A stretch of 64,000 nucleotides of DNA from Cytophagales bacterium. GTDB taxonomy: Bacteria > Bacteroidota > Bacteroidia > Cytophagales > Cyclobacteriaceae. The stretch spans positions 248,001 through 312,000 of the forward strand of contig JAFLBQ010000005.1 in NCBI GenBank assembly GCA_017303805.1, read 5' to 3'. Within the stretch, counting starts at the first letter, position 1; the number at the start of each line of letters is the position of its first letter. The notes under the pieces were generated by a model, which worked only from the letters and a program-made list of their open reading frames with translations, had not been told where the DNA came from and made no database searches. Below, piece after piece: positions 51,801 through 60,127 of this stretch. A program made the position numbers and the translations under genes.

Positions 51801-53166
51801 CATCGTGGGCGTTGGCTTCTTCTTTGGTAAGATAAAAACATTCGTTGGACGCAAAGTATTTTACCTGGTGCTTGCGGGCAAACTTGAGTAACGTTTCGTT
51901 TACCCGATCTTCTTCGCGGGTATCGTGCCGATTCAATTCTACATAAAAATCATCACCAAATAAGTTATGCCACCACACAAATGCATCTTCTGCTTGTTTC
52001 TCGCCCACGTTTAAAATCAGGTACGGGATTTCGCTGGTTAAACTGCCGGTAGTTGCAATTAACCCTTCGCGGTAGGTGGCTACTAATGCTTTGTCAATCC
52101 TTGGGTAAATTCCGTAAAGCCCCTCGGTAAAGCCGAGCGAACTGAGTTGAGCCAGGTTATGATACCCAGTTTTATTTTTGGCTAACAGAACCTGGTTATA
52201 GCGTTTATCCGGATTGTCTTTAGTGAATTTTGTTTTTTTTCGTTCATCGGCAAGATATAGTTCGCAACCTACAATGGGTTTAATGCCGTGCTTCTGGGCT
52301 TCGCTCACAAATTTAAAAGCACCATACATGTTACCGAAATCGGTAAGTGCTACAGCCGGCATTTTTAGTTCTTGAGCGCGGGTTATTATTTCCTGCACGT
52401 TGGGTACCGCTTGCAGTACCGAAAATTGCGAATGCACGTGCAGGTGGTAAAAAAGTTTGTCGGTTAGATCAACCTGGCTGTGCAAGGTGTAATCCACGCC
52501 TTTTGCTTTTTCTCGCTTGCCCGAATTACCCGCTTCCAGGTCAGGCTCCTCATATATAATAGAGTCAACCGGGGTAGTGTCGATGGGTTGAACTACCTTT
52601 TTTTGCAAGAGGCCGAAAAAGCAACGAGCCGTGGCGGCCACATCGTAGCTGGCATCGTGCGCATCTTCAAACGGTTTACCAAAAAGTTTTTCATGCAGTT
52701 CTACCAGGCGGGGCATTTTCAGCTTGCCACCTATACCGCCACTTAGTTGGCAAAATTCAATGCTACTAATGCCGGTGTCAAGTTTAGGCAGTGCCAGAAA
52801 ACTTTCGGTGGGCAAAGTGCACCGAATAAACTCTGCACCGATAATATTAATATCAAACTCGATGTTATGGCCAACCAGCAGTTGTGTTTGTCGCAAATCA
52901 GCCATAAACTCAGCCAGCACCTCGTTCAGGTTGTGCCCTTCTTCTAAAGCCCGTTGGGTAGAAATGCCGTGCACCTGCTCGGCTTTAAAGGGAATATCAA
53001 ACCCATCGGGTTTTATAATGGAGTTCTTGCGTGAAATTAATTTTCCGGAATTATCGTGCAGTTGCCAGGCTAACTGCACTAGCCGTGGCCAGTTATCAAG
53101 GTCGGTAAGGGGTGCAGTTTTATTATGCGGAATACCAGTGGTTTCCGTATCAAAAATCAAGTACAT
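48865..53166 (-). CDS. dnaE: DNA polymerase III alpha subunit with fused DnaQ-like exonuclease domain
   Basis: This 1433-aa replicative polymerase has an N-terminal DEDDh 3'-5' exonuclease (about 1-195), a linker to about 235, then a full DnaE. The exonuclease motifs are FDTETTG (Asp/Glu), GHNIEFDINII and HDASYDVAAT. DnaE follows with a PHP domain (YHLHVHSQFSVL, about 240), the polymerase core with catalytic aspartates in PDIDIDFDDEG (about 642), a helix-hairpin region (PGPMEYIPAF, about 875) and an OB fold (about 1235). Exonuclease and polymerase in one chain give built-in proofreading, replacing a separate epsilon subunit. In the PolC type the exonuclease is instead inserted inside the PHP domain. 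The start ATG is at 53164-53166. Confidence 0.95.
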   Translation of the reverse strand: MYLIFDTETTGIPHNKTAPLTDLDNWPRLVQLAWQLHDNSGKLISRKNSIIKPDGFDIPFKAEQVHGISTQRALEEGHNLNEVLAEFMADLRQTQLLVGHNIEFDINIIGAEFIRCTLPTESFLALPKLDTGISSIEFCQLSGGIGGKLKMPRLVELHEKLFGKPFEDAHDASYDVAATARCFFGLLQKKVVQPIDTTPVDSIIYEEPDLEAGNSGKREKAKGVDYTLHSQVDLTDKLFYHLHVHSQFSVLQAVPNVQEIITRAQELKMPAVALTDFGNMYGAFKFVSEAQKHGIKPIVGCELYLADERKKTKFTKDNPDKRYNQVLLAKNKTGYHNLAQLSSLGFTEGLYGIYPRIDKALVATYREGLIATTGSLTSEIPYLILNVGEKQAEDAFVWWHNLFGDDFYVELNRHDTREEDRVNETLLKFARKHQVKYFASNECFYLTKEEANAHDVLLCIKEGEFQSTPIGAGRGTRFGLPNNHYYFKSQEEMKTLFRDLPEAFDTLQEIVDKIETYELKRSVLLPKFQIPKEFASEDDYLRHLTYEGAKRRYPELTNEIKERLDFELETIKKTGYPGYFLIVQDFTSKARELGVSVGPGRGSAAGSAVAFCIGITNVDPIAYDLLFERFLNPDRVSLPDIDIDFDDEGRDKVLRYVIEKYGHAQVAQIITYGTMAAKSSIRDCARVMELPLAEANGLAKMVPERPGTSLQKAFEEVKELNEIKKGTDLKAQVLKQAIVLEGSLRNTGTHACGVIITPDELTRFVPVSTAKDSDMLVTQFDNSVVESAGLLKMDFLGLTTLSIIKTAIRTIKKTKGIEIDIDRVPLDDTKTYHLYQRGDTTGTFQFESDGMQNYLRSLKPDKFEDLIAMNALYRPGPMEYIPAFIARKHGREAIKYDLPEMEEYLKDTYGITVYQEQVMLLSQKLANFSKGDADVLRKAMGKKQREVLDKMKDKFIAGCKTNGHNSEIAEKVWKDWESFAEYAFNKSHSTCYSLVAYHTAYLKANYPAEYMAAILTHAQSNLDNVTYFIEDCRKQGIEVLGPHINESGVNFEVNAQGQIRFGLGAIKGSGEAAVEAIISERDAHGPYKDIFDFAQRLSNRSVNKKTFECLALSGAFDCFPEYHRKHYISGKEGDLSLTEKVIRYASKLQQEAQSAQASLFGEASGTKMPPPKVESIDPFSEIEKLHFEKEVVGVYISGHPLDNFKLEMDSFCTTTLSSLTDLSSLEGKECKVGGIVSGVEHRMTKTGRPFGKLVMEDYSGKFEFMLWSEDYIKFKAYMSPGMFLFVEGNVARKTWGDQELEFKIRNIEILNELASKRVQGLALRCGVDTISNEFIESLEKLVKKNAGNSSLKIIIRDAAEGLQTELLARSQRIKISNQLVRDLKKFSEVGIITDKAETRWLTDSQPKPLSTEKPELGTFSPTFMLEPVDQEIN

Positions 53167-53360
53167 CTAAAAAATTAAGTAGTGGTTGTACGGGTAAAAA
53201 TAGTGGGAAGAGTACCGTGTTTCCAAGTAATCCCACGGTGGGATGGGCCATCGCAAAATGGGTCGTTTAGGGCGCAAAAATTACTCGAAATCATTGCTTT
53301 TCAGGGTTTTAAATCCTGCGGGGATTTTTGCCATAGCTCCGGCAAAAAAAATTATCAGCC
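53167..53360. other. Divergent leader region between dnaE and the small ORF
   Basis: 194 bases with no gene I accept. GTGGTTGTACGGGTA lies just upstream of dnaE on the minus side. No promoter pair of -33 and -7 elements is clear on either strand. An open plus-strand frame covering this region (53182-53364) lacks any protein-like character. Confidence 0.4.
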
Positions 53361-53474
53361 ATGAAAAGGTTATTGGAACAATCGAGGCAGGTGGTGTGCA
53401 GGGAGTGGTTCCTTATGTTTATGATCGGGATTATTTCTATTGTGCTTTACTTGTTCAATAATTGGCTGTGGTAA
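53361..53474 (+). CDS. Candidate 37-residue single-pass membrane peptide
   Basis: The frame ATG 53361 to TAA 53472-53474 encodes MKRLLEQSRQVVCREWFLMF and a further 17 residues: a basic N-terminus, one membrane helix (WFLMFMIGIISIVLYLFNNW) and a short end. The positive-inside pattern and single helix fit small membrane peptides that attach to respiratory complexes. It lies about 200 bases upstream of sdhC, with a TAGCTTTG -7-like element between (53544-53551). No homolog can be checked here, so this is a candidate only. Confidence 0.4.
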   Translation: MKRLLEQSRQVVCREWFLMFMIGIISIVLYLFNNWLW

Positions 53475-53677
53475 CTGTGCGCTGCCAGGTCGCATCAGGC
53501 TTTATTTAGAACTCATCAAAATTCTCCTATCGATTGTTTGGTATAGCTTTGCGAAGTAATTTTGATTCGTTTCAAAAAAAACTAAAGTTAAACCTCACAA
53601 CCAATGATCAACACCATAAACCATCCTAAACAAGGGTGCCATGTGGTTGGTTATTTGTGTGATAAAAAGCTACCCGC
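53475..53677. other. Leader of the sdhCAB operon
   Basis: This is about 200 noncoding bases. TAGCTTTG (53544-53551) fits the -7 consensus TAnnTTTG, but no TTG occurs 19-21 bases upstream, so it is only half a promoter. The rest is AT-rich leader with ACAACCAATG-type wording and no stable hairpin. Confidence 0.4.
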
Positions 53678-54361
53678 ATGAAATGGTTCTTAGATCTCTT
53701 TTCCAGTTCGCTGGGAAGAAAAGTACTCATGGCCCTAACCGGAATTTTTCTCATTCTCTTTTTGGCGGTACACCTGGCCGGCAACCTGCAGTTACTGAAA
53801 AACGATGGTGGTAAGGCATTTAATATTTATGCCGATTTTATGGGCCACAACCCACTCATTCAACTTGTATCAAAAGGCAACTTTGCGTTTATTCTGCTGC
53901 ATGCCATCTGGGGCATACTGCTTACCATCAAAAACAGAAAAGCACGGGGCCCGGTTGGCTATGCAAATCCCAACAAAAGTTCTATTTGGGCCTCGCGCAA
54001 CATGGGTGTGTTGGGCACCTTGATATTAATTTTTCTGGTTGTGCACCTGAAGGATTTTTATGCACAGGCGCATTTCGGAAGTCTGAGTACCCAGGTTTAT
54101 GATGGGAAAGCCGTGACCGATCTTTACGGCCAGGTTGCTTACTGGTTTAAAGTAGAATGGTATGTTGCGCTTTATGTGGTGTGCATGGCTGCGCTTGGGT
54201 TTCACCTGTGGCATGGCTTTACAAGTGCGTTTCAAACACTGGGCTTAAACCATATGAAGTACAATCCTGTTATAAACTTTGTAGGAAAGGCCTTTGCAAT
54301 TATAGTACCCATTGCATTTGCCATTATTCCAATCTTCATGTACCTCGGTATAACGTTTTAA
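53678..54361 (+). CDS. sdhC: Succinate dehydrogenase cytochrome b subunit (SdhC)
   Basis: This is the membrane anchor of succinate:quinone oxidoreductase, carrying two b hemes. The 227-aa protein has five helices, with histidines in LFLAVHLAGNLQLL, LLHAIWGILL, LVVHLKDFYA and FHLWHGFTSAFQTLGL that match the di-heme ligands of the B-type (Bacillus/Wolinella-like) family. There is no separate SdhD, as expected for this type. It is the first gene of sdhCAB, 32 bases before sdhA. Confidence 0.93.
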   Translation: MKWFLDLFSSSLGRKVLMALTGIFLILFLAVHLAGNLQLLKNDGGKAFNIYADFMGHNPLIQLVSKGNFAFILLHAIWGILLTIKNRKARGPVGYANPNKSSIWASRNMGVLGTLILIFLVVHLKDFYAQAHFGSLSTQVYDGKAVTDLYGQVAYWFKVEWYVALYVVCMAALGFHLWHGFTSAFQTLGLNHMKYNPVINFVGKAFAIIVPIAFAIIPIFMYLGITF

Positions 54362-54393
54362 TCTCTGTTTTCAATAATCCTTAAACATACACC

Positions 54394-56316
54394 ATGAAGC
54401 TAGAATCTAAAATTCCGGAAGGACCCTTAGCCGAAAAGTGGACGAAACATAAATTCAACCTTAAGCTGGTTAACCCGGCTAACAAAAGAAAGTACGATGT
54501 AATAGTGGTGGGTACTGGTCTTGCCGGAGCCTCTGCCGCAGCCTCGCTTGGCGAGTTAGGGTACAACGTAAAAGCTTTCTGCTTTCAAGATAGCCCCCGC
54601 AGGGCGCATAGCATAGCCGCGCAAGGCGGTATTAATGCTGCCAAAAATTATCAAAACGATGGCGATAGTATTTTTCGCCTTTTCTACGACACTATTAAAG
54701 GTGGCGACTACCGTGCCCGCGAAGGGAATGTTTACCGGCTGGCAGAAGTGAGCGTAAATATTATAGATCAATGTGTAGCGCAAGGTGTACCCTTTGCGCG
54801 CGAATATGGTGGCCTGCTCGCTAACCGATCGTTTGGCGGGGCGCAGGTATCGCGCACGTTTTATGCCCGCGGACAAACCGGGCAACAATTATTGCTGGGT
54901 GCCTATGGTGCATTAAACCGGCAGATAGCCAACGGCAAAGTAAAAATGTACAACCGCACCGAAATGCTGGATGTGGTAGTCGTAGATGGCAAAGCCCGCG
55001 GTATTATAATACGCGATTTAATTACCGGCAAGATCGAGGCGCACAGTGCCCATGCCGTGCTGTTGTGTACCGGTGGCTATGGCAATGTATTTTATCTATC
55101 CACCAATGCAAAAGGATCGAACGTTACGGCTGCCTGGCGTGCACATAAAAAGGGTGCCTTCTTTGGTAATCCGTGCTTCACTCAAATACACCCTACGTGC
55201 ATTCCGGTATCGGGCACACACCAATCCAAGCTTACGCTGATGTCAGAGTCGCTACGCAATGATGGCCGCGTGTGGGTTCCTAAAAAAGCTATGCCTGGCT
55301 TGAAGTCGAAAGATGCCATGAACTTGCCGGAATCTGAACGCGACTATTTCCTGGAAAGAAAATATCCTTCGTTTGGTAACCTCGTGCCTCGCGATGTAGC
55401 CTCGCGCAATGCCAAGCAGGTTTGCGATGAAGGCCGTGGGGTAGGGTCGGGGTTGGCAGTGTTTTTAGATTTTACAGATGCAATCAAACGCGATGGCGAA
55501 GATGTAATCCGCGCCAAGTATGGAAACCTGTTCGACATGTATGCACAAATAACAGGCGAAAATCCTTACAAAGGCCCCATGATGATCTATCCGGCCGTGC
55601 ACTACACCATGGGCGGCTTATGGGTTGACTATAACTTGATGACAACTGTACCGGGCCTCTATGCGTTAGGCGAAGCAAATTTCTCCGATCACGGAGCCAA
55701 CCGGTTAGGCGCCAGTGCCCTGATGCAAGGGTTAGCTGATGGCTATTTTGTTATTCCTTATACCCTTGGCGATTACCTGGCTACCATTGGGTGGAACGAT
55801 AAAGTAAGTACCGACCATGCTGCCTTTAAAGAAGCCTTAGACAGCGTGAACGAGCGCACCAACAAGCTGTTAAGCATTAAAGGAAAGAAAACGGTGGACG
55901 AGTTTCACCGACAACTTGGGCTTACCATGTGGGAATATTGTGGCATGTCGCGTAGCGAAGCAGGGTTAAAGAAAGCCAAAAAAATTATTCAGGATTTAAA
56001 AGCGGAATTTTGGAGTAATGTAAATGTGTTGGGTGGTGCGCAGGAGCTTAACCAGGAATTGGAAAAAGCTGGGCGCGTAGCCGACTTTATCGAGCTGGGT
56101 GAATTAATGGTGGACGATGCCCTCAACCGCTCAGAGTCGTGTGGCGGCCACTTCCGCGAAGAGTCGCAAACACCCGAAGGCGAAGCCATGCGCAAAGACG
56201 ATGAGTTTACTTACGCGGCCGCATGGGAATATAAAGGCGACAACCAGCCGGAAGTGCTTCACAAGGAAGAATTGAAATTTGAAAATGTAAAACTTACTCA
56301 ACGTAGCTATAAATAA
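54394..56316 (+). CDS. sdhA: Succinate dehydrogenase/fumarate reductase flavoprotein subunit
   Basis: SdhA oxidises succinate to fumarate with covalent FAD. The 640-aa protein has the dinucleotide fold [21 protein letters not shown], the covalent FAD histidine in [11 protein letters not shown] (His72), and the active-site region [30 protein letters not shown] and a C-terminal [18 protein letters not shown]. It has standard length and runs directly into sdhB (2-base gap). The di-heme SdhC suggests the enzyme works with menaquinone; direction of reaction depends on growth conditions. Confidence 0.96.
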   Translation: MKLESKIPEGPLAEKWTKHKFNLKLVNPANKRKYDVIVVGTGLAGASAAASLGELGYNVKAFCFQDSPRRAHSIAAQGGINAAKNYQNDGDSIFRLFYDTIKGGDYRAREGNVYRLAEVSVNIIDQCVAQGVPFAREYGGLLANRSFGGAQVSRTFYARGQTGQQLLLGAYGALNRQIANGKVKMYNRTEMLDVVVVDGKARGIIIRDLITGKIEAHSAHAVLLCTGGYGNVFYLSTNAKGSNVTAAWRAHKKGAFFGNPCFTQIHPTCIPVSGTHQSKLTLMSESLRNDGRVWVPKKAMPGLKSKDAMNLPESERDYFLERKYPSFGNLVPRDVASRNAKQVCDEGRGVGSGLAVFLDFTDAIKRDGEDVIRAKYGNLFDMYAQITGENPYKGPMMIYPAVHYTMGGLWVDYNLMTTVPGLYALGEANFSDHGANRLGASALMQGLADGYFVIPYTLGDYLATIGWNDKVSTDHAAFKEALDSVNERTNKLLSIKGKKTVDEFHRQLGLTMWEYCGMSRSEAGLKKAKKIIQDLKAEFWSNVNVLGGAQELNQELEKAGRVADFIELGELMVDDALNRSESCGGHFREESQTPEGEAMRKDDEFTYAAAWEYKGDNQPEVLHKEELKFENVKLTQRSYK

Positions 56317-56318
56317 TT

Positions 56319-57089
56319 ATGAAGATTACGTTAAAAGTCTGGAGGCAGAAAGACAACAAAAGCAAAGGCGAATTCAAAACCTACGAGCATACCCATGTAT
56401 CGCCCGATATGTCTTTTCTTGAAATGATTGATGTGTTGAATGAAGAGCTCACGCTTAAAGGAGAAGAACCCATAGCGTTCGATCATGACTGCCGCGAAGG
56501 TATTTGTGGTATGTGCAGCTTGTACATCAACGGCCACCCGCATGGGCCTTTGCAAACCACCACCTGCCAGCTGCACATGCGCTCGTTTACCGATGGCCAA
56601 ACCATTACTGTTGAACCGTGGCGGGCAAGTGCATTTCCGGTAGTTAAGGATTTGGTAGTAGATCGCTCGGCATTCGATCGCATTCAACAAGCCGGTGGGT
56701 ATGTAAATGTAAATACCGGTGGTGTGCCCGATGCCAATGAAATACCTATTCCGAAAAAAGTAGCCGATGAAGCATTCGATGCCGCTACCTGCATAGGATG
56801 CGGGGCCTGTGTGGCAGCCTGTAAAAATGCTTCGGCTATGTTGTTTGTAAGCGCCAAAGTTTCGCAGTTTGCTTTATTGCCACAGGGCCAGGTAGAGCGA
56901 AAAGAGCGGGCGGAAAAAATGGTAGCCCAGATGGATGCCGAAGGCTTTGGCTCGTGTACAAACACGTATGCGTGCGAGGCCGAGTGCCCAAAAGGAATAA
57001 AGATAACCAACATTGCGCGTATGAACCGCGAGTATTTTACGGCTATGCTCAGCTCTTACCAGATTGAATCGGGTGGCGGTGGCGAATAG
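56319..57089 (+). CDS. sdhB: Succinate dehydrogenase/fumarate reductase iron-sulfur subunit
   Basis: SdhB passes electrons from FAD to the quinone site through three iron-sulfur clusters. The 256-aa protein has the 2Fe-2S motif CREGICGMC...TTTC (Cys58, 63, 66, 83) and a 4Fe-4S motif [17 protein letters not shown]. The third cluster is held by the later cysteines in [17 protein letters not shown]. All three sets are present. Length is normal for the B-type enzyme. It is the last gene of sdhCAB, followed by a terminator 22 bases on. Confidence 0.96.
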   Translation: MKITLKVWRQKDNKSKGEFKTYEHTHVSPDMSFLEMIDVLNEELTLKGEEPIAFDHDCREGICGMCSLYINGHPHGPLQTTTCQLHMRSFTDGQTITVEPWRASAFPVVKDLVVDRSAFDRIQQAGGYVNVNTGGVPDANEIPIPKKVADEAFDAATCIGCGACVAACKNASAMLFVSAKVSQFALLPQGQVERKERAEKMVAQMDAEGFGSCTNTYACEAECPKGIKITNIARMNREYFTAMLSSYQIESGGGGE

Positions 57090-57111
57090 AAAATTTTTGA
57101 ATAAACAAAAG

Positions 57112-57136
57112 CCCGGCTATGCCGGGTTTTTGTTTT
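57112..57136 (+). terminator. Terminator after sdhB
   Basis: CCCGGC (57112-57117) pairs with GCCGGG (57121-57126) around TAT, followed by TTTTTGTTTT. A canonical short terminator ending sdhCAB. Confidence 0.88.
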
Positions 57137-57192
57137 GCGTAGGTAGAGAAATCTTGGGGCGATGAGTTAGGTTTCTTTCCCAGTCTTTCCCA

Positions 57193-57220
57193 GCAGCGTC
57201 TCCCGCATCGGGGACGCTGC
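57193..57220. other. Very stable 12-bp hairpin in noncoding gap
   Basis: GCAGCGTC (57193-57200) pairs with GACGCTGC (57213-57220), with CCCG/CGGG (57202-57205 / 57209-57212) inside and a CAT loop; one T is bulged. It lies in the gap between sdhB and the convergent lipoprotein gene. The T-tract is short, so it is more a structured element than a clear terminator. Confidence 0.55.
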
Positions 57221-57374
57221 GTTTCTGAGGGCATGGGATCAATCCTTAACGATTAGTACTCCAGGTTCATTGGTGAAAGGTAGTAGGCAGCAGGAGAATC
57301 AGAGCGAAGGATCTCATCTGCATTCAATCCTTCGCTGCACCAGCTCAGATTCAGGGTAGTGAGGGTGCATTCGC

Positions 57375-57881
57375 TCACTCACTTTTGCAAACTCCAATAG
57401 CGGTGCGGCCGCTGGCAATAGATTTGTTAAACGACTCGCCAATATTACCGGCTGCCAACACCACATCGCGCCCCGGACCGGTATCGGCCAGGTGTATTTT
57501 AATACACGCTTCAAGTTGTAAAAGCCCGGCATAGGTTACCTCCGTTTCGTTCGCTAATCGCGTAAGCCATGTTTCGCTTTTACCAGTGCGGGCATCTACC
57601 GGGTTAAGCAACACGGCAACTTCTACATCAGCCTGGCTTACATCACCCAAGTGCACGTGCACCGGCAACCTATCGGAGCCGTCCGTACCCGTAAGGTTAA
57701 CTACAATTGTGGTGGTGCCGTCTCTGCGCTCTTTAAACACAACCGTTCCGGAAATTTCATATTCAGAGCCGGGTCTGAGGGCATAAGTCATTTCGTTGCC
57801 GGTAAAATCAGAAGTGTTTTCGCTTTCCTGGCAGGCCAGAGTTATCAAACCCATCCAAACTATCCACATAACTCGTTTCAT
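57375..57881 (-). CDS. Hypothetical lipoprotein with CHRD-like beta domain
   Basis: This 168-aa lipoprotein has a signal peptide with lipobox (LITLAC, Cys17) and one beta-sandwich-like domain. GTVVFKERRDGTTTIVVNLTGTDGSDRLPVHVHLGDVSQADVEVAVLLNPVDA, with alternating strands and the HVH pair, resembles CHRD or Cu/Zn-SOD-like folds, but metal ligands are not complete enough to claim an enzyme. The C-terminus has a possible disulfide pair (LEACIKIHL and IGVCKSE). Its function is unknown. It converges on sdhB across the hairpin region. Confidence 0.7.
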   Translation of the reverse strand: MKRVMWIVWMGLITLACQESENTSDFTGNEMTYALRPGSEYEISGTVVFKERRDGTTTIVVNLTGTDGSDRLPVHVHLGDVSQADVEVAVLLNPVDARTGKSETWLTRLANETEVTYAGLLQLEACIKIHLADTGPGRDVVLAAGNIGESFNKSIASGRTAIGVCKSE

Positions 57882-58025
57882 TGCACTTCGGTTTAGATCA
57901 CTAAAATTAGAAATTTTTGCAAAAAATCCCGTTTCTTGCCGGCCCTAATCATGCCTACTGGGTAATTCCGGCCAATTGGCATAGATATGGTATATTCGCT
58001 AACGAAATAAACTGGCTATTAATCT

Positions 58026-59399
58026 GTGAAACGTTTACTAATTCTTTTCCTTCTTCTGGCCGGTTGCAGCCCTTCGGTTAACACGAATTTAAAGACGAAC
58101 CTTCAAAACCCGAAGCCCGAGTGGCTTTCGGCCAAGCCGGAGCTTTCGGCATACTACACGGGGGTTGGGCACAGTGCCAAAAATGGCAATAACAATTACA
58201 TACAGGCAGCCAAAAAGAGTGCATTAGACGACCTGGTGTCGCAAATAAAGGTTAATGTTTCTTCCACCTCTTTGCTTACGCAGATCGATGTAAACAAGGA
58301 ATTTCAGGAGAAGTATGAGCAGATCATTCAAACCACGGCCGCTGACGAGATTCAGGAGTTTGAAATGGTTGGCGCGTGGGAAGATGACTTAAACTATTGG
58401 GTGTATTACCGGTTAAGCAAACAGCGCTATAAAGAAATTAAAGATCAGCAAAAGCGAAATGCAGTGGCGCTGGGGCTTGATTTTTTTACCAAGGCAAAGG
58501 AGGCCGAACGCAAAGCCGAGCCGGTTGTAGCGCTTGGATTTTATTACCAGGGGTTTAGGGCTATCGAAAAGTACCTGGACGAGCCCATCCGGCTTGAGTT
58601 TGAAGGCAAAGAAATTTTGCTTACCAACGAAATTGTAGCCAGCATGCAATTGTTGATGGACAAGATTGCCATTGCGGTTGACCCCAAAGAACTGTTACTA
58701 AACCGGAGGCTGGCCGACAACAACCTTACTGTGCTTGCCCGGGCAGTTGAGAAGAGCAATGGCAAACCCATTGCCGATTTACCTTTAACAGCGGCCTTTG
58801 AAAAAGGAGCCGGTGATGTTTTTCGCACGTATAAAACCGACCCGAACGGTCAGGCCAAAATTCTGCTTACCAAAATAACCTCGCGCGACATGGAGCAGAC
58901 GGTGGGCGTGAAGTTGGATGCGATGAGTTTTGCCGGCCATGCTCAAGACGAAATTTACTCGCTCATAACTCAAAAAATGGTAGTACCTCACGCAGTAGTA
59001 TTGCTAAAGGTGCAACGCCCCCTGGTGTATGTAACTGCTTCTGAAAAAAGCCTCGGTAAGGAAAAACAAAACCAGCAGCTAACCAACCGTATAAAAAATT
59101 ACCTGTCCAATGCCGGTTTTGAGTTTACCGAAGATCGTGGCAAGGCCGAATTGTGGCTGGATGTAAACGCCAACTCCGAGCAGGGATCAGCCACCGGTAG
59201 CATTTATATTACTTTTGTAACGGCAGTAATCCGGGTTTCTACAGCCAAAGAAAACCGCGAGATCTATGCTACTACTTTAGACCGGGTAAAGGGCTTTAGC
59301 CTGGACTATGAACGCTCCAGCCAGGAGGCCTACAACAAATCGCTTGAAGCGCTTAACAACGAAAAGTTGCCCGAGTTGCTGAACGCGATTTTGCAATAA
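58026..59399 (+). CDS. LPP20-family lipoprotein
   Basis: This 457-aa lipoprotein has a GTG start, a short signal peptide and lipobox (LLLAGC, Cys14). The N-terminal half has the LPP20-like segment YYTGVGHSAKNGNNNYIQAAKKSALDDLVSQIKVNVSS, typical of outer-membrane-attached lipoproteins whose role is unknown. A helical middle and a C-terminal beta region (LWLDVNANSEQGSATGSIYITFVTAVIRV) follow. It lies 104 bases ahead of a second, shorter LPP20-like lipoprotein, and the two probably form one operon and act together. Confidence 0.8.
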   Translation: MKRLLILFLLLAGCSPSVNTNLKTNLQNPKPEWLSAKPELSAYYTGVGHSAKNGNNNYIQAAKKSALDDLVSQIKVNVSSTSLLTQIDVNKEFQEKYEQIIQTTAADEIQEFEMVGAWEDDLNYWVYYRLSKQRYKEIKDQQKRNAVALGLDFFTKAKEAERKAEPVVALGFYYQGFRAIEKYLDEPIRLEFEGKEILLTNEIVASMQLLMDKIAIAVDPKELLLNRRLADNNLTVLARAVEKSNGKPIADLPLTAAFEKGAGDVFRTYKTDPNGQAKILLTKITSRDMEQTVGVKLDAMSFAGHAQDEIYSLITQKMVVPHAVVLLKVQRPLVYVTASEKSLGKEKQNQQLTNRIKNYLSNAGFEFTEDRGKAELWLDVNANSEQGSATGSIYITFVTAVIRVSTAKENREIYATTLDRVKGFSLDYERSSQEAYNKSLEALNNEKLPELLNAILQ

Positions 59400-59503
59400 A
59401 AACCAAGATTTTAAGGCAAGCGAAGCCCAAAATGAAAATGAAAAGTACTGTGGCCTGTTAATTGCATTATTGTAAATTGCATAACCAAATTCCAAAATAG
59501 ATT

Positions 59504-60067
59504 ATGAAAAAGTTAAACTACATTTCGATTGCTGTGTTACTGACAGCCGTTATTATGGCCGGCTGTAAAGGCAAAGAGAAAATTCCTGCTGGCGAAAAAG
59601 AAGTGGTTGTTCCTTGTTCGGGTTCTGACTACTTCACCACTAACAAATTCTTTAGAGCGAACTCCATTGGCGAAAGCCAGGATCAGGTGACTTCTAAAAA
59701 GAAAGCCCTTACCAACGCCCGCAACGAATTAGCCCAGGCCATTAATACTACGGTAAAAACGGTTACCGACAACTACGTAAACTCGCGCGAGTTCAATAAC
59801 AAAGAAGAAGTGGAAGAACGCTTTGAAAGTTTAAACCGCGAGGTGGTAGATCAAACCTTATCGGGAATACGCACCCTTTGCGAAAAATTGGTACGCACCG
59901 AGCAAGGCACCTACAAAACCTATGTAGCAATTGAGCTTTCGGCCGATGAACTGGTTTCTAAATACAACGAGCGGCTTACAAAAGATGAGCGTTTGAAAAT
60001 TGACTACGACTACGAGAAGTTCAAAGAGACTTTCGAAAAGGAAATGGCCAAGATGGGAAACAAATAA
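59504..60067 (+). CDS. Second LPP20-like lipoprotein (187 aa)
   Basis: This 187-aa lipoprotein has lipobox VIMAGC (Cys21) and one domain: RANSIGESQDQVTSKKKALTNARNELAQAINTTVKTVTDNYV, the same alanine- and serine-rich helix-then-strand pattern as the N-terminal domain of the upstream gene. It ends in a charged helix (DYEKFKETFEKEMAKMGNK). It is probably a short relative of its neighbour. The export signal is clear; the function is unknown. A strong terminator follows 18 bases on. Confidence 0.8.
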   Translation: MKKLNYISIAVLLTAVIMAGCKGKEKIPAGEKEVVVPCSGSDYFTTNKFFRANSIGESQDQVTSKKKALTNARNELAQAINTTVKTVTDNYVNSREFNNKEEVEERFESLNREVVDQTLSGIRTLCEKLVRTEQGTYKTYVAIELSADELVSKYNERLTKDERLKIDYDYEKFKETFEKEMAKMGNK

Positions 60068-60084
60068 CCCTCCGACTAAATCGT

Positions 60085-60110
60085 AAAATCCCGGGCAGCC
60101 GGGATTTTTT
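60085..60110 (+). terminator. Terminator after the LPP20-like pair
   Basis: AAAATCCCGG (60085-60094) pairs with CCGGGATTTT (60099-60108) around GCAG, followed by TTATTTC. Strong. Confidence 0.9.
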
Positions 60111-60127
60111 ATTTCTTCCCACTCAGC

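Noticed and set aside
53182-53461. Two overlapping plus-strand frames after dnaE (53182-53364 and 53243-53461)
   Set aside because: Both have basic, low-complexity translations with no helix or signal pattern. The 37-residue frame at 53361 in another frame is the only one with coherent structure.
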